This document shows, one piece after another, positions 16,703 to 25,055 of a DNA stretch of 40,482 nt; position 1 is the first letter of the stretch; every line of letters begins with the position of its first letter. The stretch is from Candidatus Bipolaricaulota bacterium (GTDB taxonomy: Bacteria > Bipolaricaulota > Bipolaricaulia > UBA7950 > UBA9294). The DNA lies in the NCBI GenBank assembly GCA_018817505.1, contig JAHITR010000128.1, positions 1 to 40,482 of the forward strand, written 5' to 3'. The position numbers were made by a program, and so were the translations under genes. Below the pieces are notes generated by a model. It made no database searches, was not told where the DNA came from, and was given only the letters and a program-made list of their open reading frames with translations.

Positions 16703-19605
16703 GAATGGTTCCACGAGGCATGCTACTCTGCATGCTCGCGGTCGCTATCATTTCGACTCTAGGATTTGCTGAGAAGGCACCGCTCAATCTTGCCATTGTG
16801 TGGCATCAGCATCAGCCGATGTACTGGAATCGCCTGACAGGCGAATATGAACTCCCTTGGGCGAGGATCCACGGCGTGCAGGAATACATCGACTCGGCGA
16901 GGATTTCTGCAGAATATCCTGACATTCATGTCACGTTCAACCTCCAACCGAGCCTGCTGTGGCAGCTGAACGATTACGCCACAATTACGCCAGAAGAGGC
17001 CGCACTGGGCGGGCTATACGACTACATTGGAGCCATCGATAACCATCTGATGTGGACGTGGATACTGGCGACGGATCCCACCCAACTGTCTGCGGAAGAT
17101 CGTGCACTGGCTCAAGAGCAGTTCTTCTGGCTCAATGGATATATGTTCGACGATGACGCGAACGATCCCTATTACGATGCCTATTACACCCAACTCAACA
17201 TGCTTGCCGATTCGATTGTCCTGTCCGATCAGCAGCTGCTCGATGCAGCAGCGTTGTTCATGCTATGGCAGACGTCGCCTGAGGTTCATGAGGAATATGG
17301 GCTGCTCGACTATCGGAATCATTCAGACTTCACCCAGAATGACATCATAGTATTGCTACAAGCTCAGATGGCGATCCTTCAGGAGGTCATTGTCGCGTAT
17401 CAGCGGATTGCTCCACTGGGGACTGAGCTCATCACCAGTCCGTTCTACCATCCGATCATGCCGCTACTCATTGAGCACGGCTGGTCCGATGATGTGCTTG
17501 GTCAACTACAGGCAGGTCAAGACCAGCATCAGCAATTGCTCGGGGCATCGGCCGTTGGTGTTTGGTCTCCTGAGCAAGCCGTTTCCGAAGAAGCGGTGAG
17601 TCTGCTTGGACAAGCCGGATTCTTGTGGACGTCAACTGACGAGGGACTGCTTGCGCAAGCGCTTCAGCACACTCCTTCGGTGGATGAGCTGACCACTGCC
17701 TACACGTGGGACGGAGTCACCGTGCTATTCCGGGACACCGAGCTGTCCAACAAAATCAGTTTTTCCTACGGGAACAAACCCACAGAGGCTGCGGTCGATG
17801 ACTTCATCCACGAGATGCAGAAGGTCTGGGATGCACTTGAGAATCCGACAAATCACGTATTGACATTGGCCATGGACGGTGAGAATTGGATGTTCCTCGC
17901 CGGATATCCCAACAATGGGCGCACGTTTTTGCGAGCGCTCTATACCGCGCTGACGAATACCACTTGGATCCAGACAGTTACGCCATCAGAACTACTGTCG
18001 AGCGTATTCTCTGCACAACCTCTGCCCACTGTGCCCACCGGCTCATGGGCGGGCGATTTGTCGACATGGAGTGGCGAATCCGATGAAGACGAGGGCTGGG
18101 CACGATTGGCCGCAGCAAGAACAGCTGTCTCTGCGGCAGGCGATCCCGCTCAGGCAATTGAAGCCATCTACGCGGCCCAAGGATCAGATTGGTTCTGGTG
18201 GTACGGAACAGATCAGGATTCGGGCACCGACGATCTGTTCGATTGGCTGTTCAAGGCACATCTTACCGGAGCCTATGCTGCAGTCGGCGTCGAACCGCCT
18301 GCGGTGCTCGGCCTGCGTCTGATTTCGCCGACAACGGCGAGCTTGGGCGAAGCAACGCCTACCATCGATGGGGTTCTCAACGAGGGCGAGGGGTGGGAGG
18401 ATGCTGTCATTCTGACCGGAACGGGTGATCTCAAGGAAGTTCGTCTCGCCTACAAGGAAACGAACCTGTTGGTGCTCGTCGAAACGTCGATGGATCCCGC
18501 ATCCCTGATCGGTGAGCAGGATCTGTATCTCACACTGTACACATCGGGGACGACCGGATCCGCAGCCAATATCGCCACAAGACACTCGAATGTGCAGTTG
18601 GGATTCGAACTCGCTACGGCCATGCAAATTCGTTTTGACAAGATCGAACCTGACGGATCAGGTGTCATCTCGAAGTATTCAGCAAATGGGACTGGCGGCT
18701 GGCGATATACCTCTTCGATTGGGACTGCCGCCGCTCGCGTCATTCAAATCGGAGACCGAATCGAGTTCTCCGTTCCGTTCTCAGAGGCCGGTCTTGAGGC
18801 AGGGAAATCGACCACCGTAACCCTTGTGCTCGAACGGCCCGGCGAAGTGCTGGCGATGATTCCCGCTCAGCCGCTCCTCGCAGGCATCCCAACGCTGATC
18901 CGCGGTGTGGAGAGGGTGGCAATTGAAGATCCTGTGGGCGATGACTATGGTCCAGGCACCTACACCTATCCGCTAAGTGATCAGATCGGAGCGGGCGTGT
19001 TCGATCTTGTCGGGTATCGTGTGTTCGATTCCGACGATCGCTGGCAGCTCGCGTTTGATTTCGCCACACTGAGCAATGAATGGGGCGGGCCTCAAGGTTT
19101 CAGTCACCCCATTCTTTATCTCTATTTCGACATAGAAGAGGGCGGCTCAACCGAGAGCTCCGAAGAAGCTGCTGCTGCACGCGTCTCCATGGATCCAGAG
19201 CATCCGTGGGACGTCTTCATCCGCGTTACTGGATGGCCAGCCTATGGCCGCCATCTATGGACCGCTGCTGGCGAAGGGCCCGTACTTGTGGAGGTTGCAT
19301 CGGATCCCAAGCGGGGAAGAATCATTGTGACCATTCCAAAGTCAATCATGCCGGTGATCGAAGGATGGCACTACGTACTTGTTGGGTCGCAAGATGGATA
19401 CGGAGCGAATTACCTTCGTGCGATCACAGCGACTGCTGCCGAGTGGGTGGGTGGCGGAAATCCTGATCCTTTCTGGTCGCCTCAGATCTACGATTACCTT
19501 GCCCCATCAGAACCCACGCAAGAGACGATCCTCTCCACATACGACGAAGCATTGGGGCATTACGCAACACTGATTCCGATCCATATCGAATTAGACAATC
19601 CTTAG
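16699..19605 (+). CDS. Secreted GH57 amylopullulanase-type enzyme with C-terminal glucodextranase-like domain
   Basis: A 968-residue exported protein with signal peptide MRMVPRGMLLCMLAVAIISTLGFA. The GH57 domain (about 28-480) has the five-block pattern: WHQHQP (residues 35-40), GVWSPEQAV, LWTSTDEGLLA with likely nucleophile E315, and LTLAMDGENWMF with acid D393. After residue 540 two beta-rich segments follow: TPTIDGVLNEGEGWEDA...VRLAYKETNLLVLVE, and DPVGDDYGPGTYTYPLSD...FDLVGYRVFDSDDRWQLAFDF, the glucodextranase-like/DOMON arrangement known from archaeal amylopullulanases. It would cut starch, glycogen or pullulan outside the cell for the MalEFG importer encoded next. Start ATG 16699 overlaps the previous stop (ATGA) and has AGGAGG at 16685-16690; longer readings would lie inside the previous gene. 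Confidence 0.9.
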   Translation: MRMVPRGMLLCMLAVAIISTLGFAEKAPLNLAIVWHQHQPMYWNRLTGEYELPWARIHGVQEYIDSARISAEYPDIHVTFNLQPSLLWQLNDYATITPEEAALGGLYDYIGAIDNHLMWTWILATDPTQLSAEDRALAQEQFFWLNGYMFDDDANDPYYDAYYTQLNMLADSIVLSDQQLLDAAALFMLWQTSPEVHEEYGLLDYRNHSDFTQNDIIVLLQAQMAILQEVIVAYQRIAPLGTELITSPFYHPIMPLLIEHGWSDDVLGQLQAGQDQHQQLLGASAVGVWSPEQAVSEEAVSLLGQAGFLWTSTDEGLLAQALQHTPSVDELTTAYTWDGVTVLFRDTELSNKISFSYGNKPTEAAVDDFIHEMQKVWDALENPTNHVLTLAMDGENWMFLAGYPNNGRTFLRALYTALTNTTWIQTVTPSELLSSVFSAQPLPTVPTGSWAGDLSTWSGESDEDEGWARLAAARTAVSAAGDPAQAIEAIYAAQGSDWFWWYGTDQDSGTDDLFDWLFKAHLTGAYAAVGVEPPAVLGLRLISPTTASLGEATPTIDGVLNEGEGWEDAVILTGTGDLKEVRLAYKETNLLVLVETSMDPASLIGEQDLYLTLYTSGTTGSAANIATRHSNVQLGFELATAMQIRFDKIEPDGSGVISKYSANGTGGWRYTSSIGTAAARVIQIGDRIEFSVPFSEAGLEAGKSTTVTLVLERPGEVLAMIPAQPLLAGIPTLIRGVERVAIEDPVGDDYGPGTYTYPLSDQIGAGVFDLVGYRVFDSDDRWQLAFDFATLSNEWGGPQGFSHPILYLYFDIEEGGSTESSEEAAAARVSMDPEHPWDVFIRVTGWPAYGRHLWTAAGEGPVLVEVASDPKRGRIIVTIPKSIMPVIEGWHYVLVGSQDGYGANYLRAITATAAEWVGGGNPDPFWSPQIYDYLAPSEPTQETILSTYDEALGHYATLIPIHIELDNP

Positions 19606-19693
19606 GGAGGTGATGTACAAGAGTGCATCAAGGGAAGTGACGCTGGAATGAACAAACATTTGTAGGGGGTTCACGCTCAAGGAGGAGTTGAAC

Positions 19694-20890
19694 ATGAAGA
19701 GAGTTACACTAGCACTACTCGGACTACTGCTCATTATTGGACTTGCCGTGACGGCAAGTGAAGCTGGCAAGCTGCTCATCTGGGCAGACGATACGCGCAC
19801 ACCGATTATGCTGAAAGTCGCAGAGGACTTCACAGCGATCTATGGTGTCGAGGTCATCGTCCAAGAAGTCGATTTCGGCGGCATTCGTGGTCAATTGGCC
19901 ACTGCGGGGCCAGCCGGCGAAGGCCCGGACATTCTCATCGGCGCACATGACTGGCTCGGGGAACTCATTCTCAATGGACTCATTGAGCCGATCATTCTCA
20001 CGCCTGCCATTGTTGCTGACTTCAATCCTGTAGCAATTGACGCCTTCAGCTGGGGGAACCTGCTCTACGGCGTGCCCTATGCAACCGAAAACGTCGCGTT
20101 GGTCCGAAACACGGATCTCGTACCTGAAGTACCCGCTACGTTCGAGGAATTGTTGACTGTAGCTGCTGCCTTGACCGATCTTGAGGCTGGCAAATACGGC
20201 TTCTTGATCCAAGAGCCCGATCCATTCCACACATTCGCACTGCACACGGCAGGCGGTGGATACATCTTCGGCAAGGACGCGGATGGCGTGCTCAATCCGT
20301 GCGATCTGGGCCTTGATAACGAAGGTTCGATTGCTGGTGCCATTCTTCTTGATCAAATGGTGAAGGACGGTATTGAAATCGCAGGTGCTGGATACAACGA
20401 GGTGACCGGTGCATTCAATGCAGGCGACCTCGGCATGATGATTGGTGGTCCTTGGACCCTTCCGGGTGCAAAGGCTGGCGGCATCAACTACGCAGTGTCT
20501 GCCATTCCTACGATAAATGGCAACGCACCTGGCGTGTTCGTCGGTGTTCAGGGATTCATGATTAGCGCATTCAGCGACAACAAGGTTCTTGCCAACTTGT
20601 TCATCAAGGACTTCCTGATCTCGTCTGACGTCATGCTCGGCTTGTACATCGAGGGCGACCGCCCGCCGGCATACTTGCCCGCGCTCGCGTTCCTCGCTGG
20701 CAATGAGGACATCCAGGGATTCGCTGCAGCTGCCGCAACGGCTGTCCCGATGCCTAAGATTGCCGAGATGGGTTCGGTTTGGTCCGCATGGTCTGCAGCA
20801 CTGGAACTGATCGTGAACCAGACCCAGGATCCGACCACAGCAATGCAAGACGCTGCAGCTGAAATTCGCGCCTTGCTTGGCTGCGAATAG
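19694..20890 (+). CDS. malE: Maltose/maltodextrin ABC transporter substrate-binding protein
   Basis: A 398-residue periplasmic binding protein with signal peptide MKRVTLALLGLLLIIGLAVTASEA. The mature part begins GKLLIWADDTRTPIM and contains FGGIRGQLATAGPAGEGPDILIGAHDWLGELILNGLIEPI, GVPYATENVALVRNTDLVP, GDLGMMIGGPWTLPGAKAGGINYAVSAIP and GVFVGVQGFMISAFS. This pattern is very close to Thermotoga-type MalE. It has no lipobox cysteine, so it is likely periplasmic and free. AAGGAGG ends eight bases before ATG 19694; the TTG at 19688 is too close to it. The 88-base gap to the GH57 gene has no promoter that I can support, so it is probably co-transcribed. A very stable hairpin follows the stop and may raise malE expression relative to malFG. 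Confidence 0.93.
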   Translation: MKRVTLALLGLLLIIGLAVTASEAGKLLIWADDTRTPIMLKVAEDFTAIYGVEVIVQEVDFGGIRGQLATAGPAGEGPDILIGAHDWLGELILNGLIEPIILTPAIVADFNPVAIDAFSWGNLLYGVPYATENVALVRNTDLVPEVPATFEELLTVAAALTDLEAGKYGFLIQEPDPFHTFALHTAGGGYIFGKDADGVLNPCDLGLDNEGSIAGAILLDQMVKDGIEIAGAGYNEVTGAFNAGDLGMMIGGPWTLPGAKAGGINYAVSAIPTINGNAPGVFVGVQGFMISAFSDNKVLANLFIKDFLISSDVMLGLYIEGDRPPAYLPALAFLAGNEDIQGFAAAAATAVPMPKIAEMGSVWSAWSAALELIVNQTQDPTTAMQDAAAEIRALLGCE

Positions 20891-20898
20891 TCCACATT

Positions 20899-20925
20899 GC
20901 GGGGCCGCCCAAAAGGCGGCCCCGC
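20899..20925 (+). terminator. Perfect 11-bp GC hairpin between malE and malF (mRNA stabiliser or attenuator)
   Basis: GCGGGGCCGCC, a five-base loop (CAAAA) and GGCGGCCCCGC form an uninterrupted 11-bp stem directly after the malE stop and eleven bases before the malF start. No T-run follows, so it is more likely a 3'-end stabilising or partial-attenuation element than a full terminator. Confidence 0.75.
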
Positions 20926-20935
20926 CTCCTACCTT

Positions 20936-22558
20936 ATGATCTGGCGATTTGTAGCGAAACACATGGCAAAGGTGGTCCTGCTTGGGACCTTGGTGGGCGT
21001 TTCGATTTACGTCTGCGTCTTCCTGTTGGCCAAGGGCATGTACATCCCTGCAGCAATGCCACTCATCGGGGCGGGTCTCATCTCCTACATCTTCCTGTCC
21101 GAGAAGCGCTACCCACTCCGCTGGCTCGTTCCTGGTCTGCTCTTTCTCACTGTGATGGTGGTCTATCCGATTGGCTACACGTTCGTTTCCTCATTCACCA
21201 ATGTGGGGACAGGGCACATGCTGGGAAAGGAGCAGGCACTCGACCAGCTGCTCGACCGTTCCTATGCGCCAGAGAATGCCATTACGTACTCGTTCCTGGC
21301 CTTTGCCAATCCAGCCGGTGATATTGCCCTTGTCCTTGAGGGCGAAGGTGAGCGGATTCTCTATACGCAAGGAACCGCCTCGGCAATAGCAGTCGATGAC
21401 CCTCGACTTGTGGATGAAGATGGCGATGGACGACCAGAACGTTTCTCGAACTACGCGCGCCTTTCCATACCTCAACTCGTTCCGCGGCTCTCCGATCTTG
21501 AGGCCTACAGGATCGAGTACGACAACAAGATTATTGGTTTGCAGGACCTCAATGAATTTCGTACACGCACGCCGCTCTACGTCTACGACGCTGAAGCGGA
21601 AACAATGACCGATCAGCAAACAGGTGTCGTTTATGCGGCTATGGAAGGAATCTTCACGTCTGCGGATGGGGTCGAAATATACCCGGGATACAAGGTCAGC
21701 GTCGGCATACGCAACTACCTTGCCCTTATTCGAAACCCGCAGATCTCCGGCCCGTTTGCCATGGTGTTCGGTTGGACGTTTGCATTCGCCACTCTGACTG
21801 TCTTGCTCAATTTCGCGCTCGGCCTTTCCACAGCCATTCTACTGAATGATCCCTTCCTGCGATTTCGAACGCTCTATCGCGTCCTTATGATCATTCCCTA
21901 CGCCCTTCCCGCATTCATCATGATTCTCGTTTGGAGGGGAATGCTCAATCAGCACTTTGGCATTATCAACAAGATGCTTGTGTCCGCAGCGCACATGATC
22001 GACTACGCCGTCAACTATGTCGCGGTCAACGTCTTCCATACGACGGCCGTTCTCTTCGGAGATGTGACCAAGATCCCGTGGCTTTCCAACGGTATGTTGG
22101 CGAAAGCCTCGCTTCTGTTGTTGAACCTATGGCTTGGGTATCCCTACATGATGCTAATTTGCTTGGGGGCACTGCAGTCGATCCCTGCATCACTCTACGA
22201 GGCAGCTCGCGTCGACGGCGCCAGCTGGTGGCAGCAGTTCTGGAAGATTACCTTGCCACTGCTTCTGATGCCGCTCGCTCCGCTACTGATTGGGGCGTTC
22301 GCATTCAACTTCAACAACTTCACGCTCATCTGGCTTCTTACGGAGGGTCGCCCGGCCATCGCCGGTGCAACCACGCCAGCTGGGCAGACAGACATCCTGA
22401 TCAGTTACACCTATCGACTTGCGTTCGAAGGAGCGCGGGGGAATCAGTTGGGACTTGCCGCAGCCGTGTCAGTGATGATATTCGTCGTCATCGCCACGAT
22501 TAGTGCCATCAACTTCCGACTGACGGGAGCACTTGAGGAGCTGAGCAAGAATGTATGA
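20936..22558 (+). CDS. malF: Maltodextrin ABC transporter permease MalF
   Basis: A 540-residue inner-membrane permease with about eight helices. After three N-terminal hydrophobic segments there is a roughly 170-residue periplasmic insert (NVGTGHMLGKEQAL... GVEIYPGYKVSVGIRNYLALIRNP), matching the large P2 loop of MalF. The C-terminal half carries the coupling motif EAARVDGASWWQQFWKITLPLL for the ATPase. ATG 20936 lies just after the hairpin and has no ribosome-binding site, while ATG 20964 is a possible alternative; initiation may depend on the hairpin or on coupling with malE. A TTG farther upstream at 20897 would read through the hairpin and is unlikely. The end overlaps malG by eight bases. 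Confidence 0.92.
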   Translation: MIWRFVAKHMAKVVLLGTLVGVSIYVCVFLLAKGMYIPAAMPLIGAGLISYIFLSEKRYPLRWLVPGLLFLTVMVVYPIGYTFVSSFTNVGTGHMLGKEQALDQLLDRSYAPENAITYSFLAFANPAGDIALVLEGEGERILYTQGTASAIAVDDPRLVDEDGDGRPERFSNYARLSIPQLVPRLSDLEAYRIEYDNKIIGLQDLNEFRTRTPLYVYDAEAETMTDQQTGVVYAAMEGIFTSADGVEIYPGYKVSVGIRNYLALIRNPQISGPFAMVFGWTFAFATLTVLLNFALGLSTAILLNDPFLRFRTLYRVLMIIPYALPAFIMILVWRGMLNQHFGIINKMLVSAAHMIDYAVNYVAVNVFHTTAVLFGDVTKIPWLSNGMLAKASLLLLNLWLGYPYMMLICLGALQSIPASLYEAARVDGASWWQQFWKITLPLLLMPLAPLLIGAFAFNFNNFTLIWLLTEGRPAIAGATTPAGQTDILISYTYRLAFEGARGNQLGLAAAVSVMIFVVIATISAINFRLTGALEELSKNV

Positions 22559-23408
22559 GCGACATTCAATCGGCGGCAGCTTCTGGAGACACGCAATTAT
22601 TCTGTTCCTATGCGCTTTCTCGGTCTTTCCGGCGTTGTGGGTCGTCTCTGCGTCGTTTAATGCGACCAACAACATGAGCCTGCAAACGCTCATCCCGAAG
22701 AACCCCACATTCAGCCATTATGTTGAGTTGTTCACCAGTGACCGTTACCAATTCACCCGATGGATGATCAATAGTCTAAAGGTCACGATCATTACAGCCA
22801 CGTTGACGGTTGTTCTTGCCGCACTCGGCGCCTACGCCTTCTCCCGATTCCGATTCAAAGGTCGCCGTGTGGGTCTGCTTGGATTGTTGCTGATCCAGAT
22901 GTTTCCGCAGATTCTGGCGATGGTCGCGATTTTTTTGCTCGTCCTATCGCTAGGCAGCATCTTCCCCTGGGCTGGGCTGAATACGCACACCGCCCTTATT
23001 TTCGTCTACCTCGGCGGAGCCATGGGATTCAACACCTGGCTCATGAAGGGCTATTTTGACACCATCCCGCGATCCTTGGAGGAATCAGCCAAGGTCGATG
23101 GCGCCACGCCCTTCCAGGCATTCATCTGGATCATCCTTCCGCTGGCTCGCCCCATTTTGGCAACGATCTTCGTGTTGTCGTTTATCTCTTCGTACTCCGA
23201 GCTGATCCTCGCACAAATCCTGCTGCGATCAGGCACCCAGTTCACGTTGCCCGTGGGCATGGCGCTTCTAGTATCCGACCAGTGGAGCCAGCGGTGGGGC
23301 ATGTTTGCCGCAGGCGCACTGATTTCGATGCTCCCGTTTCTCATCGTGTTCATGCTTGCTCAGCGATCGCTCGTTTCTGGATTGACAAGAGGGTCGGTTA
23401 AGGAATGA
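22551..23408 (+). CDS. malG: Maltodextrin ABC transporter permease MalG
   Basis: A 285-residue permease of normal MalG length with six hydrophobic segments: an N-terminal helix (AIILFLCAFSVFPALWVVSASFN), ATLTVVLAALGAYAFSRFRFKG, GLLGLLLIQMFPQILAMVAIFLL, and the last helix MLPFLIVFMLAQRSLVSGLTRGSVKE. The ATPase-coupling EAA loop reads EESAKVDGATPFQAFIWIILPLARP. It starts inside the end of malF and overlaps the following amylase gene by ATGA, so all are made from one message. No malK-type ATPase gene follows; a shared MsmX-like ATPase from elsewhere is implied. Confidence 0.93.
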   Translation: MYERHSIGGSFWRHAIILFLCAFSVFPALWVVSASFNATNNMSLQTLIPKNPTFSHYVELFTSDRYQFTRWMINSLKVTIITATLTVVLAALGAYAFSRFRFKGRRVGLLGLLLIQMFPQILAMVAIFLLVLSLGSIFPWAGLNTHTALIFVYLGGAMGFNTWLMKGYFDTIPRSLEESAKVDGATPFQAFIWIILPLARPILATIFVLSFISSYSELILAQILLRSGTQFTLPVGMALLVSDQWSQRWGMFAAGALISMLPFLIVFMLAQRSLVSGLTRGSVKE

Positions 23409-25042
23409 TCGGCAAGTCGCACTGGCAAGGGGGGCGCGCATGCCTCCCGCTCGCCCTTTTTGTTTGCTGCGCACTTATCTGCTCCATAGCCGCATGCGCA
23501 TCTGCCACGGCGAACTGGTGGGCGGATGCCGTCTTCTACGAGGTATTCGTTCGCAGCTTCCAGGATTCCGACGGAGATGGCATCGGCGATTTGCGGGGAC
23601 TAATCGAAAGGCTGGATTACCTCAATGATGGCGATCTGTCAACTGCTGACGACCTTGGCGTGACGGCGCTTTGGCTGATGCCCATTTGCGAGTCGCCCAG
23701 CTATCACGGCTACGATGTCACCGACTACTACGATGTGGAATCGGATTATGGCACGTTGAATGATCTCCGACAGCTCCTGGATGAAGCCCACGCGCGCGGT
23801 ATCCGCGTCATCATCGACCTGGTTCTTAACCATACCTCGTCAAGCCATCCCTGGTTCCAGGCTTCGAGGGGCCCTGCCAGCATGTATCGCGATTGGTACA
23901 TTTGGTCGGATACCCTTCCTAGCTACACCGGGCCATGGGGGCAGCGTGTGTGGCATTTTGGAGGAGTGGGCTTCTATTACGGTCTCTTCTGGAGCGAAAT
24001 GCCTGATCTGAACTATCGCAATCCGGCTGTTTCAGTGCAGATGTTCGATGTCGTTCGGTTTTGGCTCGACGAGGTCGGCGTGGATGGCTTCCGACTCGAC
24101 GCGATTCGCCACCTTATCGAGAACGGAGAACAGCAGGAGAATACCGTAGCAACGCACTTCTGGCTTAAGGGACTTAGTGCTGTGGCCAAGGGCTGGAATC
24201 ACGATGCGTTACTCATGGGCGAAGTCTGGGATTCGCCCGCAGCCATCGTTTCTTATCTGGACCACGAAATGGATCTATGCTTTGAATTCAGTCTGGCAGG
24301 TGCGATCCTGAGCGGAGTACGCGATGGGAAAAGGTCTGAGATTGAAGATGCACTCCAGACGATCCAACAGACCTATCCAGAAGGCCAGTATGGGACATTC
24401 CTCTCGAACCATGATCAGGAGCGTGTCATGAGTCAGTTGAAAGGAAACGAAGCGAAAGCAAAGCTCGCGGCTTCGATTCTCCTCACGCTGCCCGGCACAC
24501 CGTTTGTGTACTACGGCGAGGAAATCGGGATGATGGGAACCAAGCCAGATGAGCTCATTCGCACACCGATGCAATGGTCGGCTCAGCCAGATCGTGGTTT
24601 CACGACAGGCATCCCGTGGCAATCGTATTCCACCCCTCAGTCTGGAAATACCGTTGAAGTGCAAAGCAATCAGAATGATTCTTTGTTGTCGATCTATCGA
24701 GCACTTATTCGGACTCGACAGGCAAACCGGGTCCTCCAGGCAGGAAAGCTGATCCTCGTTGACGTCGGACATCCTTCCATCTTGAGCTACCTTCGCGTGC
24801 AGGACGACTCGCTGGTTTGGGTCCTCCACAACCTGTCGGCATTCAATGTCCGTCCCTCCAAGATGGATGCTGAATTGCCAGACTCACTTGATCGAGGCAC
24901 GAGCATTCTGGCGACAGACTTGCTTGGGAATGTCGATCCGGTCGTGTTTCGCGTTGCCGTTGATTTGGGCATCGACCTTGATGGAGAGATCCCTGCCCTC
25001 TCGCCTTATCAGACCGCAATTTTTGAGCTAAAGATGCTGTAG
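23405..25042 (+). CDS. Lipoprotein alpha-amylase (GH13)
   Basis: A 545-residue cell-surface enzyme. The N-terminus (CLPLALFVCCALICSIAAC) is a lipoprotein signal with lipobox IAAC, so C31 would be the lipidated residue. The GH13 barrel starts ANWWADAVFYEVFVRSFQDSDGDGIGDLRGL and shows the four conserved regions: DLVLNHTS, GFRLDAIRH (nucleophile D232), MGEVWD (acid E273) and FLSNHDQER (D337). A beta-sandwich domain ends the protein. It resembles the Thermotoga AmyA layout, an amylase anchored in the envelope next to the maltodextrin importer. ATGA overlap with malG and GGAATG give a clear start. It would trim glucans to the oligosaccharides taken up by MalEFG. Confidence 0.93.
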   Translation: MIGKSHWQGGRACLPLALFVCCALICSIAACASATANWWADAVFYEVFVRSFQDSDGDGIGDLRGLIERLDYLNDGDLSTADDLGVTALWLMPICESPSYHGYDVTDYYDVESDYGTLNDLRQLLDEAHARGIRVIIDLVLNHTSSSHPWFQASRGPASMYRDWYIWSDTLPSYTGPWGQRVWHFGGVGFYYGLFWSEMPDLNYRNPAVSVQMFDVVRFWLDEVGVDGFRLDAIRHLIENGEQQENTVATHFWLKGLSAVAKGWNHDALLMGEVWDSPAAIVSYLDHEMDLCFEFSLAGAILSGVRDGKRSEIEDALQTIQQTYPEGQYGTFLSNHDQERVMSQLKGNEAKAKLAASILLTLPGTPFVYYGEEIGMMGTKPDELIRTPMQWSAQPDRGFTTGIPWQSYSTPQSGNTVEVQSNQNDSLLSIYRALIRTRQANRVLQAGKLILVDVGHPSILSYLRVQDDSLVWVLHNLSAFNVRPSKMDAELPDSLDRGTSILATDLLGNVDPVVFRVAVDLGIDLDGEIPALSPYQTAIFELKML

Positions 25043-25055
25043 AAGGAGAGTATGC

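Noticed and set aside
19613-19651. Short 12-codon frame with GGAGG just in front, upstream of malE, as a leader peptide
   Set aside because: GGAGG is too close to the ATG, and no attenuator structure follows it.
20897-20935. Longer malF start at TTG 20897
   Set aside because: It would translate through the perfect 11-bp hairpin and has no suitable ribosome-binding site.
19724-20962. Long antisense frame opposite malE (412 codons)
   Set aside because: It is a shadow of the malE codon pattern: no family features, and malE is unmistakable on the other strand.
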